64,000 bases of DNA, from NCBI RefSeq assembly GCF_018141005.1, contig NZ_CP046582.1:310001-374000 (forward strand), written 5' to 3'. Under the pieces are notes generated by a model. The model saw only the letters and a list, made by a program, of their open reading frames with translations, searched no databases and was not told where the DNA came from. Within the stretch, counting starts at the first letter, position 1. Every line of letters begins with the position of its first letter. The DNA is from Erwinia sp. E602 (GTDB lineage: Bacteria; Pseudomonadota; Gammaproteobacteria; Enterobacterales; Enterobacteriaceae). This document shows, piece after piece, positions 32,042-41,653 of the stretch. A program made the position numbers and the translations under genes.

Positions 32042-33091
32042 ATGGACGAGTTTAAACCGGAAGACGAGTTAAAACCTGACACCAGCGATCGCCGACCTAC
32101 GCGGCCCCGTAAAACGCCTTCCGCTGCGCCAAAGGTACCGGTATCACGTCAGCATATGATGATGGCGATCGGTATCCTGGTGCTGATCCTGCTGGTGGTG
32201 GGGATTGGATCGGCGCTGAAGTCGCCCGACAGCAGCACGGCACAGAGTGGCGGCAACACACCGGCCAGCGGCAGCGCAGAGAAAAATATCGACCTTTCTG
32301 GCTCCTCGTCGATGAGTGGTTCATCCCCCTCTGCGGCAGCGGCTGAAGGGCAGCCGGTGACCAGCGGCCAGGGCAGCTCGCCACAGGAGCTGAGCGCGCC
32401 GCAGATTGCGTCCAGCCCAACCGAAGCGCAGGCACTGCCAACACCGCAAAATCAGCAGCGGGTCGAGCTGCCGGGCGATCTGAATAACGCCCTGAGCAAT
32501 CAGCAGGGGCAGGTGGATGCGGCAGCCCAGAGCGGCATCGGCGACTCCACCCTGCCGGTGGCTCCGGCTACCGTAGCCGCAGGTGCGGGCAGCCGTGCCC
32601 TGGCCGGTAAACCGCTGGCCGGTTCGTCCGTTGGCGCGCAGCAGAGCAGCAAACCTGCGGCGGCGCATAAGCCCAACAGCAAAGCGGCTCACGCTGAAAG
32701 CAAACCCCAGTCCACGGCGCGCAGTACGGTTAATCATGCCGCCAGCAGCGCTCCTGCCAGCCGCAGCACCGGCACCAGTGCAGGCAGCAACACCGCCAGC
32801 AGAAGCCCGGTGGCCTCAGGCGGTTCAACGCCTGGCGGGAATTTCACCCTGCAGCTGAGCAGCGCATCCCGTTCAGATACGCTGAACGCCTGGGCAAGAA
32901 AGCAGAATCTCAACGGCTACCATGTCTATCAGACCACGCGTAACGGTCAGCCGTGGTACGTGCTGGTCAGTGGTTCTTATGCCACCTCTGCCGATGCCAA
33001 ACGCGCTGTCGCGACATTACCTGCTGAAGTCCGGGCGCAGAACCCCTGGGTGAAGCCGGTCAGCCAGGTGAAAAAAGAAGCCGGAAAATAA
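32042..33091 (+). CDS. damX: Cell-division SPOR-domain protein DamX
   Basis: 349 residues. Bitopic inner-membrane protein that joins the septal ring by binding denuded glycan. A short acidic cytoplasmic N-terminus (DEFKPEDELKPD), a membrane helix at ~38-59, a long low-complexity Ser/Ala/Gln/Pro periplasmic linker (~60-270) and a C-terminal SPOR domain (~272-345, beginning NFTLQLSSASRSDTL). E. coli DamX is longer (~428), the difference being in the linker. Follows aroB after 92 bases, which contain a short CCGCG/CGCGG hairpin. Confidence 0.93.
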   Translation: MDEFKPEDELKPDTSDRRPTRPRKTPSAAPKVPVSRQHMMMAIGILVLILLVVGIGSALKSPDSSTAQSGGNTPASGSAEKNIDLSGSSSMSGSSPSAAAAEGQPVTSGQGSSPQELSAPQIASSPTEAQALPTPQNQQRVELPGDLNNALSNQQGQVDAAAQSGIGDSTLPVAPATVAAGAGSRALAGKPLAGSSVGAQQSSKPAAAHKPNSKAAHAESKPQSTARSTVNHAASSAPASRSTGTSAGSNTASRSPVASGGSTPGGNFTLQLSSASRSDTLNAWARKQNLNGYHVYQTTRNGQPWYVLVSGSYATSADAKRAVATLPAEVRAQNPWVKPVSQVKKEAGK

Positions 33092-33096
33092 TTCTC

Positions 33097-33114
33097 CGCC
33101 GGGGCAACCCGGCG
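33097..33114 (+). terminator. Hairpin between damX and dam
   Basis: CGCCGGG pairs with CCCGGCG around GCAA, starting 6 bases after the damX stop. No T-run follows, so it more likely modulates or processes the operon transcript than ends it. Confidence 0.35.
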
Positions 33115-33218
33115 ATTACTGAAGTGTGTGAGCGTGCCGCAGGCACGTGGACAGTTCTGAGCGCAGATATGCTGTCGGTGTAACCACAGCCTGATGAGTA
33201 AAAATAATTAACGACGGC

Positions 33219-34046
33219 ATGAAAAAAAATCGCGCTTTTTTGAAGTGGGCAGGAGGGAAGTATCCCCTACTGGACGACATCCGTCGCCATCTGCCGGAAG
33301 GGGACTGTCTGATCGAGCCGTTTGTCGGTGCCGGGTCGGTCTTTCTCAATACGCAGTATCCGCGCTATCTTCTGGCTGATATCAACAGCGACCTGATTAA
33401 CCTCTATAACATCGTTAAAGACCGCACCGACGAGTTTGTCGGCGACGCACGTGCACTGTTTACCCCGGAAGTGAATGATTCGGAGGTGTACTATGCCCTG
33501 CGGCGGGAGTTCAACCTCAGCCGTGATTCATACCGGCGTGCGTTGCTGTTCCTGTACCTGAATCGCCACTGCTACAACGGCCTGTGCCGTTATAACCTGA
33601 GCGGCGAGTTCAACGTGCCTTTCGGTCGTTATCGTAAGCCTTATTTCCCGGAAGAGGAGCTTTACGGCTTTGCTGAACGGGCGCAGAAGGCGATCTTTGT
33701 CTGTGAATCCTACGATGCTACCCTGACCAAGGCGCTGCCGGGCACGGTGGTCTACTGCGATCCGCCGTACGCGCCGCTGTCCGCCACCGCCAATTTTACG
33801 GCCTACCACACCAACAGTTTCAGCCTGCGCGAGCAGCAGCATCTGGCCGAGCTGGCGATGACGCTGGCGAGTGAGAGCGTTACGGTGCTGATCTCCAACC
33901 ATGACACGCCGCTGACGCGTGAGTGGTATCATCAGGCGAAACTGCACGAAATTAAGGTGCGACGCTCGATCAGCCGCAGCGGCACCACGCGTAGTAAGGT
34001 GAGTGAGCTTCTGGCGCTGTACAGCGGCGTCGGTAAAAAACCATGA
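33219..34046 (+). CDS. dam: DNA adenine methylase Dam
   Basis: 275 residues (E. coli 278). Methylates adenine in GATC, guiding mismatch repair and replication timing. Motif [12 protein letters not shown] near the N-terminus, the DNA-contacting segment [11 protein letters not shown], and the catalytic DPPY in [11 protein letters not shown] are present. 127 bases after damX, 19 bases before rpe. Confidence 0.98.
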   Translation: MKKNRAFLKWAGGKYPLLDDIRRHLPEGDCLIEPFVGAGSVFLNTQYPRYLLADINSDLINLYNIVKDRTDEFVGDARALFTPEVNDSEVYYALRREFNLSRDSYRRALLFLYLNRHCYNGLCRYNLSGEFNVPFGRYRKPYFPEEELYGFAERAQKAIFVCESYDATLTKALPGTVVYCDPPYAPLSATANFTAYHTNSFSLREQQHLAELAMTLASESVTVLISNHDTPLTREWYHQAKLHEIKVRRSISRSGTTRSKVSELLALYSGVGKKP

Positions 34047-34065
34047 AGTGATTTGGGAGAAACGA

Positions 34066-34752
34066 ATGAAAAAGTTTTTAATTGCCCCATCGATTCTGGC
34101 CGCAGATTTTGCCCGCCTGGGTGAAGACACGGCGAAGGCGCTTGCCGCTGGCGGTGACGTGGTGCATTTCGACGTAATGGATAACCACTACGTGCCCAAC
34201 CTCACTATGGGGCCAATGGTGCTGAAAGCGCTGCGCGATTATGGCATTACCGCGCCGATCGACGTGCACCTGATGGTCAAACCCGTTGACCGTCTGGTGC
34301 CGGACTTCGCTAAAGCTGGTGCCAGCTATATCACCTTCCACCCTGAAGCCTCTGAACACGTTGACCGTACGCTGCAGCTGATTAAAGAGCACGGCTGTAA
34401 AGCGGGCCTGGTGCTGAACCCGGCGACGCCGCTGAGCATTCTCGACTATGTGATGGACAAGCTGGATGTGATCCTGCTGATGTCGGTCAACCCGGGCTTT
34501 GGCGGCCAGTCGTTTATCCCCGGCACCCTCGACAAACTGCGCCAGGTGCGCAAGCTGATCGACCAGAGCGGCTTTGATATTCGCCTGGAAGTGGATGGCG
34601 GCGTGAAGGTCGATAATATCGCTGAGATCGCAGCGGCGGGTGCCGATATGTTTGTCGCCGGTTCGGCCATTTTTGGTCATCCTGACTACAAGAAAGTGAT
34701 CGACGAAATGCGTACCGAACTGGAGAAATCTCATCATGGCGCGTTTCACTAA
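34066..34752 (+). CDS. rpe: Ribulose-phosphate 3-epimerase
   Basis: 228 residues from ATG 34066 (GGGAG 9 bases upstream); the frame opens earlier inside the dam end. Interconverts ribulose-5-phosphate and xylulose-5-phosphate in the pentose phosphate pathway. TIM-barrel motifs: [38 protein letters not shown] and LEVDGGV. Its last 17 bases overlap gph. Confidence 0.98.
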   Translation: MKKFLIAPSILAADFARLGEDTAKALAAGGDVVHFDVMDNHYVPNLTMGPMVLKALRDYGITAPIDVHLMVKPVDRLVPDFAKAGASYITFHPEASEHVDRTLQLIKEHGCKAGLVLNPATPLSILDYVMDKLDVILLMSVNPGFGGQSFIPGTLDKLRQVRKLIDQSGFDIRLEVDGGVKVDNIAEIAAAGADMFVAGSAIFGHPDYKKVIDEMRTELEKSHHGAFH

Positions 34753-35425
34753 ACCTCGCGCGCTGGCGTTTGATCTTGACGGTACGCTGACCGACAGCGC
34801 GCCGGGCCTGGCGGCCGCGGTGGACGCGGCTTTAACCGAGCTGGATTTGCCGGTGGCCGGCCTCGAACGGGTGGCCACCTGGATTGGTAACGGCGCCGAC
34901 GTGCTGATTGAACGTGCGCTGACCTGGGCGCAGGGCCATGCACCGCAGCCTGAATACCTGCGCGAGGCGCGCCTGCTGCTGGACCAGCACTACGCACAGA
35001 GCATAAACAGCGGCAGCCTGCTCTATCCGCAGGTGCGCGAGACGCTGGCCGTGCTGGCGGCACACAACCTGCCGATGGCGCTGGTCACCAACAAACCCAC
35101 GCCGTTTGTCGCGCCGCTGCTGGCGTCCCTCGGCATCGCCGGCTACTTCTCGCTGATCATCGGCGGTGATGATGTGCCGGTGAAAAAGCCGCACCCGGCG
35201 CCGCTGTTTATGGTGCTGGGTCATTTTGGCCTGCTGCCCGCGGAATTGCTGTTTGTCGGCGACTCGCGCAATGATATTCTGGCGGCGCAGGCGGCGGGAT
35301 GTCCCTGCATCGGTATGACCTACGGCTACAACCACGGTGAGCCGATCGCCACCAGCCAGCCGGACCTCACGCTCGATCACTTTAACGATTTATTGCCCGC
35401 ACTCGGGCTGCCATTATCAGGATGA
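34736..35425 (+). CDS. gph: Phosphoglycolate phosphatase
   Basis: 229 residues, shorter than E. coli Gph (252). HAD-family enzyme that removes 2-phosphoglycolate formed during DNA repair. Motif I is [13 protein letters not shown], motif II LVTNKP, motif III KKPHPAP, and motif [12 protein letters not shown]. The start lies within the end of rpe; the stop region overlaps the trpS ribosome-binding area. Confidence 0.95.
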   Translation: MARFTKPRALAFDLDGTLTDSAPGLAAAVDAALTELDLPVAGLERVATWIGNGADVLIERALTWAQGHAPQPEYLREARLLLDQHYAQSINSGSLLYPQVRETLAVLAAHNLPMALVTNKPTPFVAPLLASLGIAGYFSLIIGGDDVPVKKPHPAPLFMVLGHFGLLPAELLFVGDSRNDILAAQAAGCPCIGMTYGYNHGEPIATSQPDLTLDHFNDLLPALGLPLSG

Positions 35426-35430
35426 CTATC

Positions 35431-36435
35431 ATGAGCAAACCCATCGTATTCAGCGGCGCACAGCCTTCAGGTGAACTGACCATCGGCAACTATATGGGTG
35501 CGCTGCGTCAGTGGGTTCAGATGCAGGACGACTATCACTGCGTTTACTGCATCGTGGATATGCATGCTATTACCGTCCGTCAGGATCCGGTGGCCCTGCG
35601 TAAAGCCTCACTGGATACGCTGGCGCTCTACCTGGCCTGCGGTATCGATCCGGCAAAAAGCACCATCTTCGTTCAGTCCCACGTGCCCGAGCACGCGCAG
35701 CTCGGCTGGGTGCTGAACTGCTACACCTATTTTGGTGAGCTGAGCCGCATGACCCAGTTCAAGGATAAGTCCGCACGCTACGAAGAGAACATCAACGCCG
35801 GGCTGTTTGACTATCCGGTGCTGATGGCGGCGGATATCCTGCTGTACCAGACCAACCAGGTGCCGGTGGGCGACGATCAGAAGCAGCACCTCGAGCTGAG
35901 TCGCGATATCGCTTCACGTTTCAACGCGCTGTACGGCGAGATCTTTAAGGTGCCGGAGCCGTTTATTCCTAAATCCGGCGCGCGCGTAATGTCGCTGCTG
36001 GAGCCGACCAAAAAGATGTCCAAATCTGACGACAACCGCAACAACGTGATTGGCCTGCTGGAAGATCCGAAGTCGGTGGTCAAGAAGATCAAACGTGCGA
36101 TGACCGACGGCGACGAGCCGCCGGTGGTGCGTTACGACGTGAAAGAGAAACCGGGCGTTTCTAACCTGCTGGATATCCTCTCCGGCGTGACCGGCACTCC
36201 GGTAGCCGAGCTGGAAAAACAGTTTGAAGGCCAGATGTACGGCCACCTGAAGGGCGCGGTAGCGGACGCCGTTTCCGCGATGCTCAGCGAGCTGCAGGAG
36301 CGCTACCATCGTTACCGCAACGATGAAGCCTTCCTTGAGCAGGTGATGCGTGACGGAGCGGCCAAAGCCCGCGCCCGCGCGCAGGAGACGCTGAAGAAGG
36401 TATACGAAGCGATTGGCTTCGTTGCCCAGCCGTAA
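35431..36435 (+). CDS. trpS: Tryptophanyl-tRNA synthetase
   Basis: 334 residues from ATG 35431, the E. coli length; an in-frame ATG three codons earlier is less likely. Class Ic synthetase with the HIGH-equivalent TIGNYMGAL and the KMSKS loop in [11 protein letters not shown]. Last gene of the aroK operon; an intrinsic-type hairpin follows at once. Confidence 0.98.
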   Translation: MSKPIVFSGAQPSGELTIGNYMGALRQWVQMQDDYHCVYCIVDMHAITVRQDPVALRKASLDTLALYLACGIDPAKSTIFVQSHVPEHAQLGWVLNCYTYFGELSRMTQFKDKSARYEENINAGLFDYPVLMAADILLYQTNQVPVGDDQKQHLELSRDIASRFNALYGEIFKVPEPFIPKSGARVMSLLEPTKKMSKSDDNRNNVIGLLEDPKSVVKKIKRAMTDGDEPPVVRYDVKEKPGVSNLLDILSGVTGTPVAELEKQFEGQMYGHLKGAVADAVSAMLSELQERYHRYRNDEAFLEQVMRDGAAKARARAQETLKKVYEAIGFVAQP

Positions 36436-36444
36436 GCCTTACCC

Positions 36445-36478
36445 GCGGGCCGTCAGGCGGCCCGCTACTTCCTTCCAC
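36445..36478 (+). terminator. Terminator of the aroK-trpS operon
   Basis: GCGGGCCG (36445-36452) pairs with CGGCCCGC (36458-36465), followed by a pyrimidine-rich, T-containing stretch. It begins 10 bases after the trpS stop. Confidence 0.65.
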
Positions 36479-36637
36479 TTCTACCTCCACCTCCTCTGAA
36501 CGTCCCTTGTACCCATAATCCGGACTTACGGCCCTTTGGCTATGTATGCAAAGCCTCTTTGTGCTGTTTCTGGCGCGGGAGATTGAATGTCCTTATTCTG
36601 ATGTTATGATCCGCCCATAAGGATATGGGGTGACAGA

Positions 36638-36982
36638 ATGGATCAGGAAGATTATGGCTTACGAACGTTGCTTGATATGCATGGCTACCAGTTCACGCTG
36701 GATAACGGCTACTGGTGGAAAATCGAGGCCTATGGCGTTGAGAAATCACGGTTCAGACCGCATGGTATCCGCTACAACCATCGCGTTTTCGGGATGGATA
36801 ATGCACATGCGATCGATCCTCCCAAAAAAGGGGGGTTCCCTGCGCGTCTGGTGGTGTATGACCATCTGCACCGAAACTCAATCGATCCGGGTTATCCCTA
36901 TTTCTTTCACTCTGCCGCTCAGCTTTTAGATGATTTTTTTGCCGCAGTAGATCGCGTTGTCAGTGAGGATAGAGGTAAATGA
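36638..36982 (+). CDS. TumE/DUF6516-like putative toxin
   Basis: 114 residues with no signal or membrane segment. The pattern of a short aromatic-rich start, KIEAY, GIRYNHRVFGMDNAHA and a C-terminal helix ending in VVSEDRGK resembles the DUF6516/TumE family, whose members are encoded next to HTH proteins and annotated as toxins. It overlaps the next gene by four bases (ATGA), so the two are coupled. The pair is visibly richer in A+T than neighbouring genes and sits where E. coli has nirBDC-cysG, which suggests acquisition. Family assignment is by recognition only; the biochemical activity is unknown. Confidence 0.6.
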   Translation: MDQEDYGLRTLLDMHGYQFTLDNGYWWKIEAYGVEKSRFRPHGIRYNHRVFGMDNAHAIDPPKKGGFPARLVVYDHLHRNSIDPGYPYFFHSAAQLLDDFFAAVDRVVSEDRGK

Positions 36983-37359
36983 TGAAAGCATTAATCGGTG
37001 TGATCCCTGAACAGATTCTGAGAAAGCGGATGCTGGCGATTGCCTCAGGCAAATATCAGCCGCTGCCGGATGAACCGAAAGTCTGGTTTGCTTCGGTGAA
37101 CGCCATCGGGCAGATCCTCAGCAATGAAAATATCGCGCTGTTACGGCTGATGGCAGAGCGGCAGCCGCAAACGATCAGCGCGCTGGCCCGGCTGTCTGGC
37201 AGGCAGGTGAGCAATTTATCCGTCACGCTGAAAACGCTGAGCGGCTATGGTTTTGTACATCTGGAAAAGCGGGGAAATTCGATAAAACCGCGTGCGCTGT
37301 ATACCGATTTTGAAATCCGCATCGACAGCGTCTGGATGAGCGATAACAGCGCCGCATAA
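36979..37359 (+). CDS. HVO_A0114-like winged-helix protein, putative antitoxin
   Basis: 126 residues. The middle part (ENIALLRLMAERQPQTISALA...RQVSNLSVTLKTLSGYG...) is a MarR/ArsR-like winged helix, matching the HVO_A0114 DNA-binding family usually found beside DUF6516 genes. It would repress its own operon and neutralise the upstream protein; both are inferences from family context. Two adjacent ATGs; the first overlaps the upstream stop. A strong bidirectional terminator follows. Confidence 0.6.
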   Translation: MMKALIGVIPEQILRKRMLAIASGKYQPLPDEPKVWFASVNAIGQILSNENIALLRLMAERQPQTISALARLSGRQVSNLSVTLKTLSGYGFVHLEKRGNSIKPRALYTDFEIRIDSVWMSDNSAA

Positions 37360-37389
37360 AAAAGGCCGGAATCGCTTCCGGCCTTTTTT
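37358..37389. terminator. Bidirectional intrinsic terminator
   Basis: GGCCGGAA (37364-37371) pairs with TTCCGGCC (37376-37383) around TCGC, flanked by an A-run on the left and a T-run on the right. It serves both the toxin-antitoxin-like pair (+) and tsgA (-), which converge here. Confidence 0.95.
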
Positions 37390-37392
37390 GTT

Positions 37393-38577
37393 TTAGTGGG
37401 AACCCATATGCCCGTGCTGCTTGTGCTTGCTGACGAAGCCGAGCAGCAGACACATGATGAACACCACGGCATACAGCCCGTTGGCGGTCGCCAGCGCCGC
37501 GTGTGCGCCGCCTTTCTCGACGATCGGGCCGGTGACCACGAAGGTCAGCATGGTACCGACGGTGCCGCAGGTCAGGATAAAGTTCACCAGCTTCGGCGAA
37601 GAGACCTTAGTCTGCAGCGAGCCGAGAGTGATGATGGTGGTGTAGATCGCGCTGGAGAAGAAGCCCAGGCAGATCATAATCCACTTCAGCATCGAGGCAT
37701 CGCTGCTGGAGATAAACCAGTACATCAACCCAGTGGCCACCAGCGCCAGTACGGTGAGGATGCGCTGCGGATCGAAGAAGCGCAGAATGGCGCTGAACGC
37801 CCACATGCCGACCATATAGGCGGTCCAGAAGTTGCCCACCAGCGTACCGGCCTGGGTGATATCCATGCCCATCTCTTTGGTGGCATACTGCGGCACCCAG
37901 CCGATAAAGCCGAGCTGGCCAAGGATGTAGCACAGCGCCGCAATCGACAGGAAGCCAACGCCGATGCCCCACTTCTCTTTTTCCACCGGTTGTCCGCTGT
38001 GGCTCTTTTTACCCAGTACCGGGAATTCGAAGCACAGCGCGAGAATAAAGATCGCCACGTAGATTACGCCTATGCAGGCATATACCCAGTACCACGGCAG
38101 CGCACGCGCCAGCAGGGCGGCGGCGATAATCGGGAAGATGGTACCGGCCATGCTGAAGAACGAGTCGGTAAACAGCAGGCGGGACCCGCGCTGACGGCCC
38201 TGGTACATGTGGGTGATCAGGAAGGTACCGATCGACATGGTGATACCGCTGACGACGCCGAGCACAAACATGCACAGTGAGAACACGCTGAGGCTGTGGG
38301 TGGTCATCAGGCCGGCGATCGCCAGGATCATCAGCACGAAGCCAAACATCAGCTGGCGCTTCAGCGGTACGATCTCCATCAGCCAGGCGTTCAGGAACAC
38401 GGCAAGCAGGATACCGGCGTTCAGGAAAGTAAAGGTGTTGCTCATCTGCGCTACCGGCAGATGGAACCAGGCAGCAATATTCTCCAGTACCATGCCGGTG
38501 ACGATGACCACAGCACCCGTCAACGCGTAGGAGAAAAAGCTGATCCAGGTAAGCCCAATTCGATCGCGATTAGTCAT
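37393..38577 (-). CDS. tsgA: MFS transporter TsgA
   Basis: 394 residues (E. coli 393) with about 12 hydrophobic helices. In E. coli and Salmonella it is a conserved major facilitator protein near the nir/cysG locus, whose expression has been tied to selenite or tellurite resistance; the substrate is not firmly known. Sequence features: [25 protein letters not shown] start (first ~20 residues), the central charged loop [15 protein letters not shown], and a His-rich C-terminus ([11 protein letters not shown]). Divergent from ppiA. Confidence 0.95.
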   Translation of the reverse strand: MTNRDRIGLTWISFFSYALTGAVVIVTGMVLENIAAWFHLPVAQMSNTFTFLNAGILLAVFLNAWLMEIVPLKRQLMFGFVLMILAIAGLMTTHSLSVFSLCMFVLGVVSGITMSIGTFLITHMYQGRQRGSRLLFTDSFFSMAGTIFPIIAAALLARALPWYWVYACIGVIYVAIFILALCFEFPVLGKKSHSGQPVEKEKWGIGVGFLSIAALCYILGQLGFIGWVPQYATKEMGMDITQAGTLVGNFWTAYMVGMWAFSAILRFFDPQRILTVLALVATGLMYWFISSSDASMLKWIMICLGFFSSAIYTTIITLGSLQTKVSSPKLVNFILTCGTVGTMLTFVVTGPIVEKGGAHAALATANGLYAVVFIMCLLLGFVSKHKQHGHMGSH

Positions 38578-38701
38578 AGTGGAAACCTGTTAGAAGGAAG
38601 TCAACGGGCAGGGCGCCCGGGGAGTTGCCGGGGAAGTTTAACGATATTCGTGATCTGCATAAATCTTTACTGAAACATTAATTTTCATATTTCATTCATA
38701 A

Positions 38702-38717
38702 TGTGATCAGGATCACC
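38702..38717. promoter_or_regulatory. Likely CRP-binding site between tsgA and ppiA
   Basis: TGTGA-TCAGGA-TCACC matches the CRP consensus TGTGA-N6-TCACA at 9 of 10 positions. Its centre is about 143 bases before the ppiA ATG and about 132 before the tsgA ATG. In E. coli ppiA is known to be under CRP control, so ppiA is the likely target. Confidence 0.75.
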
Positions 38718-38852
38718 GTTTGGTGCAATGCGATAACGTTTGCGCCGGCGGCCCGGCTGAGTAAATAAAGGTAAAACACTGGCGCGGCACCGGGTGCCTC
38801 TTTACAATCAGCTGTGCTTTTATGGCTTATCGCCCCCCGTAAGGAATCTTTC

Positions 38853-39425
38853 ATGTTGAAACGTACTTTGACCGCCATGGCGGCCGTTCTCGCGCTCTCT
38901 ACCCTCTCTGCTTCTGCGCTGGCCGCAAAAGGGGATGCGCACGTGCTGCTGACCACCTCAGCCGGCAACATTGAGCTGGAGCTGAACAACCAGAAAGCCC
39001 CGATTTCAGCAAAAAACTTTGTCGATTATGTGAACAGTGGATTTTATAACAACACCACTTTCCACCGCGTGATCCCGGGCTTTATGCTGCAGGGCGGTGG
39101 CTTTACCACGGATCTGCAGCAGAAGTCGACCAACGCGCCGATCAAGAATGAAGCGGATAACGGCCTGCTGAACAAGCGCGGCACCATTTCCATGGCGCGC
39201 ACCGCAGAGAAGGACAGCGCCACCAGCCAGTTCTTCATTAACGTGGCGGATAACGCCTTCCTTGACCACGGCCAGCGCGATTTTGGTTACGCGGTGTTCG
39301 GCAAGGTGGTGAAAGGGATGGACGTTGCTGACAAGATTGCGCAGGTTCCGACTCAGAACGTCGGCCCGTACCAGAATGTACCGGTGACGCCGGTGGTGAT
39401 CCTCTCCGCCAAAGTCCTGCCGTAA
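38853..39425 (+). CDS. ppiA: Periplasmic peptidyl-prolyl cis-trans isomerase A
   Basis: 190 residues from ATG 38853 (AAGGA 9 bases upstream), the E. coli length. Cyclophilin that assists folding of exported proteins. Signal peptide cleaved after ALA near residue 24. Cyclophilin motifs [13 protein letters not shown] and SQFFINV are intact. CRP site upstream. In E. coli fic and yhfG follow; here pabA does. Confidence 0.97.
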   Translation: MLKRTLTAMAAVLALSTLSASALAAKGDAHVLLTTSAGNIELELNNQKAPISAKNFVDYVNSGFYNNTTFHRVIPGFMLQGGGFTTDLQQKSTNAPIKNEADNGLLNKRGTISMARTAEKDSATSQFFINVADNAFLDHGQRDFGYAVFGKVVKGMDVADKIAQVPTQNVGPYQNVPVTPVVILSAKVLP

Positions 39426-39561
39426 CGCTCCCCGCGCGGCCCGTGTGGCAGGCCACGCCTGCTGCACCGGCCTCACTGTTCTGCCCGCCTCGGTGGAAAC
39501 AGATCTGCAGCCCGGCCTAAAATCCGTAGAATAAGCGGCAACCCGTCGATCAGGATTTTTC

Positions 39562-40137
39562 ATGCTGCTGCTTATTGATAACTACGACTCCTTTACCTGG
39601 AACCTTTACCAGTATTTCTGCGAGCTGGGCGCGGAGGTCTGCGTGCGCCGCAACGATGCGATCACTCTGGATGAAATCAGCCAGCTGGCACCGCGTCAGC
39701 TGGTGATCTCCCCCGGCCCCTGTACCCCGAACGAAGCCGGTATTTCGCTGGAGGCGATCCGCCACTTTGCCGGCCGGCTGCCGATCCTCGGCGTCTGCCT
39801 CGGGCATCAGGCGATTGCCCAGGCGTTTGGCGCACGGGTGGTGCGCGCGCGCCAGGTGATGCACGGCAAGACGTCGGCCATCGAACATAATGACGGCGGC
39901 GTGTTTGCCGGGCTGAATCATCCGCTTAACGTTACCCGTTACCATTCGCTGATCGTGGAAAACGGTACGCTGCCCGCTGAGTTTGAACTGACGGCCTGGA
40001 CGCTGCGCGACGGTCAGCCCGATGAGATCATGGGTTTTCGCCACCGCACGCTGCCGCTGCAGGGGGTGCAGTTTCACCCGGAAAGTATTCTCAGCGAGCA
40101 GGGCCATCAGCTGCTGGAAAATTTTCTCAGAACCTGA
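39562..40137 (+). CDS. pabA: Aminodeoxychorismate synthase glutamine amidotransferase subunit
   Basis: 191 residues. Provides ammonia to PabB for 4-amino-4-deoxychorismate, the p-aminobenzoate branch of folate synthesis. Class I glutaminase: nucleophile Cys79 in [11 protein letters not shown], with His and Glu in QFHPESIL and the start NYDSFTWNL. TrpG-like proteins share the fold, but position between ppiA and argD fits PabA. Confidence 0.95.
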   Translation: MLLLIDNYDSFTWNLYQYFCELGAEVCVRRNDAITLDEISQLAPRQLVISPGPCTPNEAGISLEAIRHFAGRLPILGVCLGHQAIAQAFGARVVRARQVMHGKTSAIEHNDGGVFAGLNHPLNVTRYHSLIVENGTLPAEFELTAWTLRDGQPDEIMGFRHRTLPLQGVQFHPESILSEQGHQLLENFLRT

Positions 40138-40220
40138 TTAACGGTTGCCTTTGTGTGATTTTTTATGCATATTTTATGACTATATTTTCATGTTAATTTA
40201 ACGTTCAACGGGTGAGGTAG

Positions 40221-41441
<1,221 letters not shown>

Positions 41442-41459
41442 GCCTCACCGACTTTACAC

Positions 41460-41528
41460 GCTGACTGGCTGACTGGCTGACTGGCTGACTGGCTGACTGG
41501 CTGACTGGCTGACTGGCTGACTGGCTGA
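41460..41528. repeat. Tandem repeat, eight copies of CTGACTGG
   Basis: Eight exact 8-bp units at 41461-41524 with partial units either side, starting 19 bases after the argD stop and ending before the terminator at 41618. On the minus strand the tract encodes a spurious Ser/Gln/Pro/Val repeat frame. Confidence 0.97.
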
Positions 41529-41617
41529 ACGATCGTGTGGCGTGCTGGCGGGCGGGCACTTAGCATGGCGCCAACGGCAGCGGCGACAGCGACGGATGCC
41601 GGTGGGTAACGGTGATG

Positions 41618-41653
41618 CTGAGGGCGGGAGCGATCCCGCCCTCAGTTTTTTTT
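41618..41653 (+). terminator. Intrinsic terminator of argD
   Basis: A perfect 12-bp stem, CTGAGGGCGGGA (41618-41629) with TCCCGCCCTCAG (41634-41645), is followed by eight T. The yhfK stop codon on the other strand lies inside the right arm and T-run. Confidence 0.97.
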
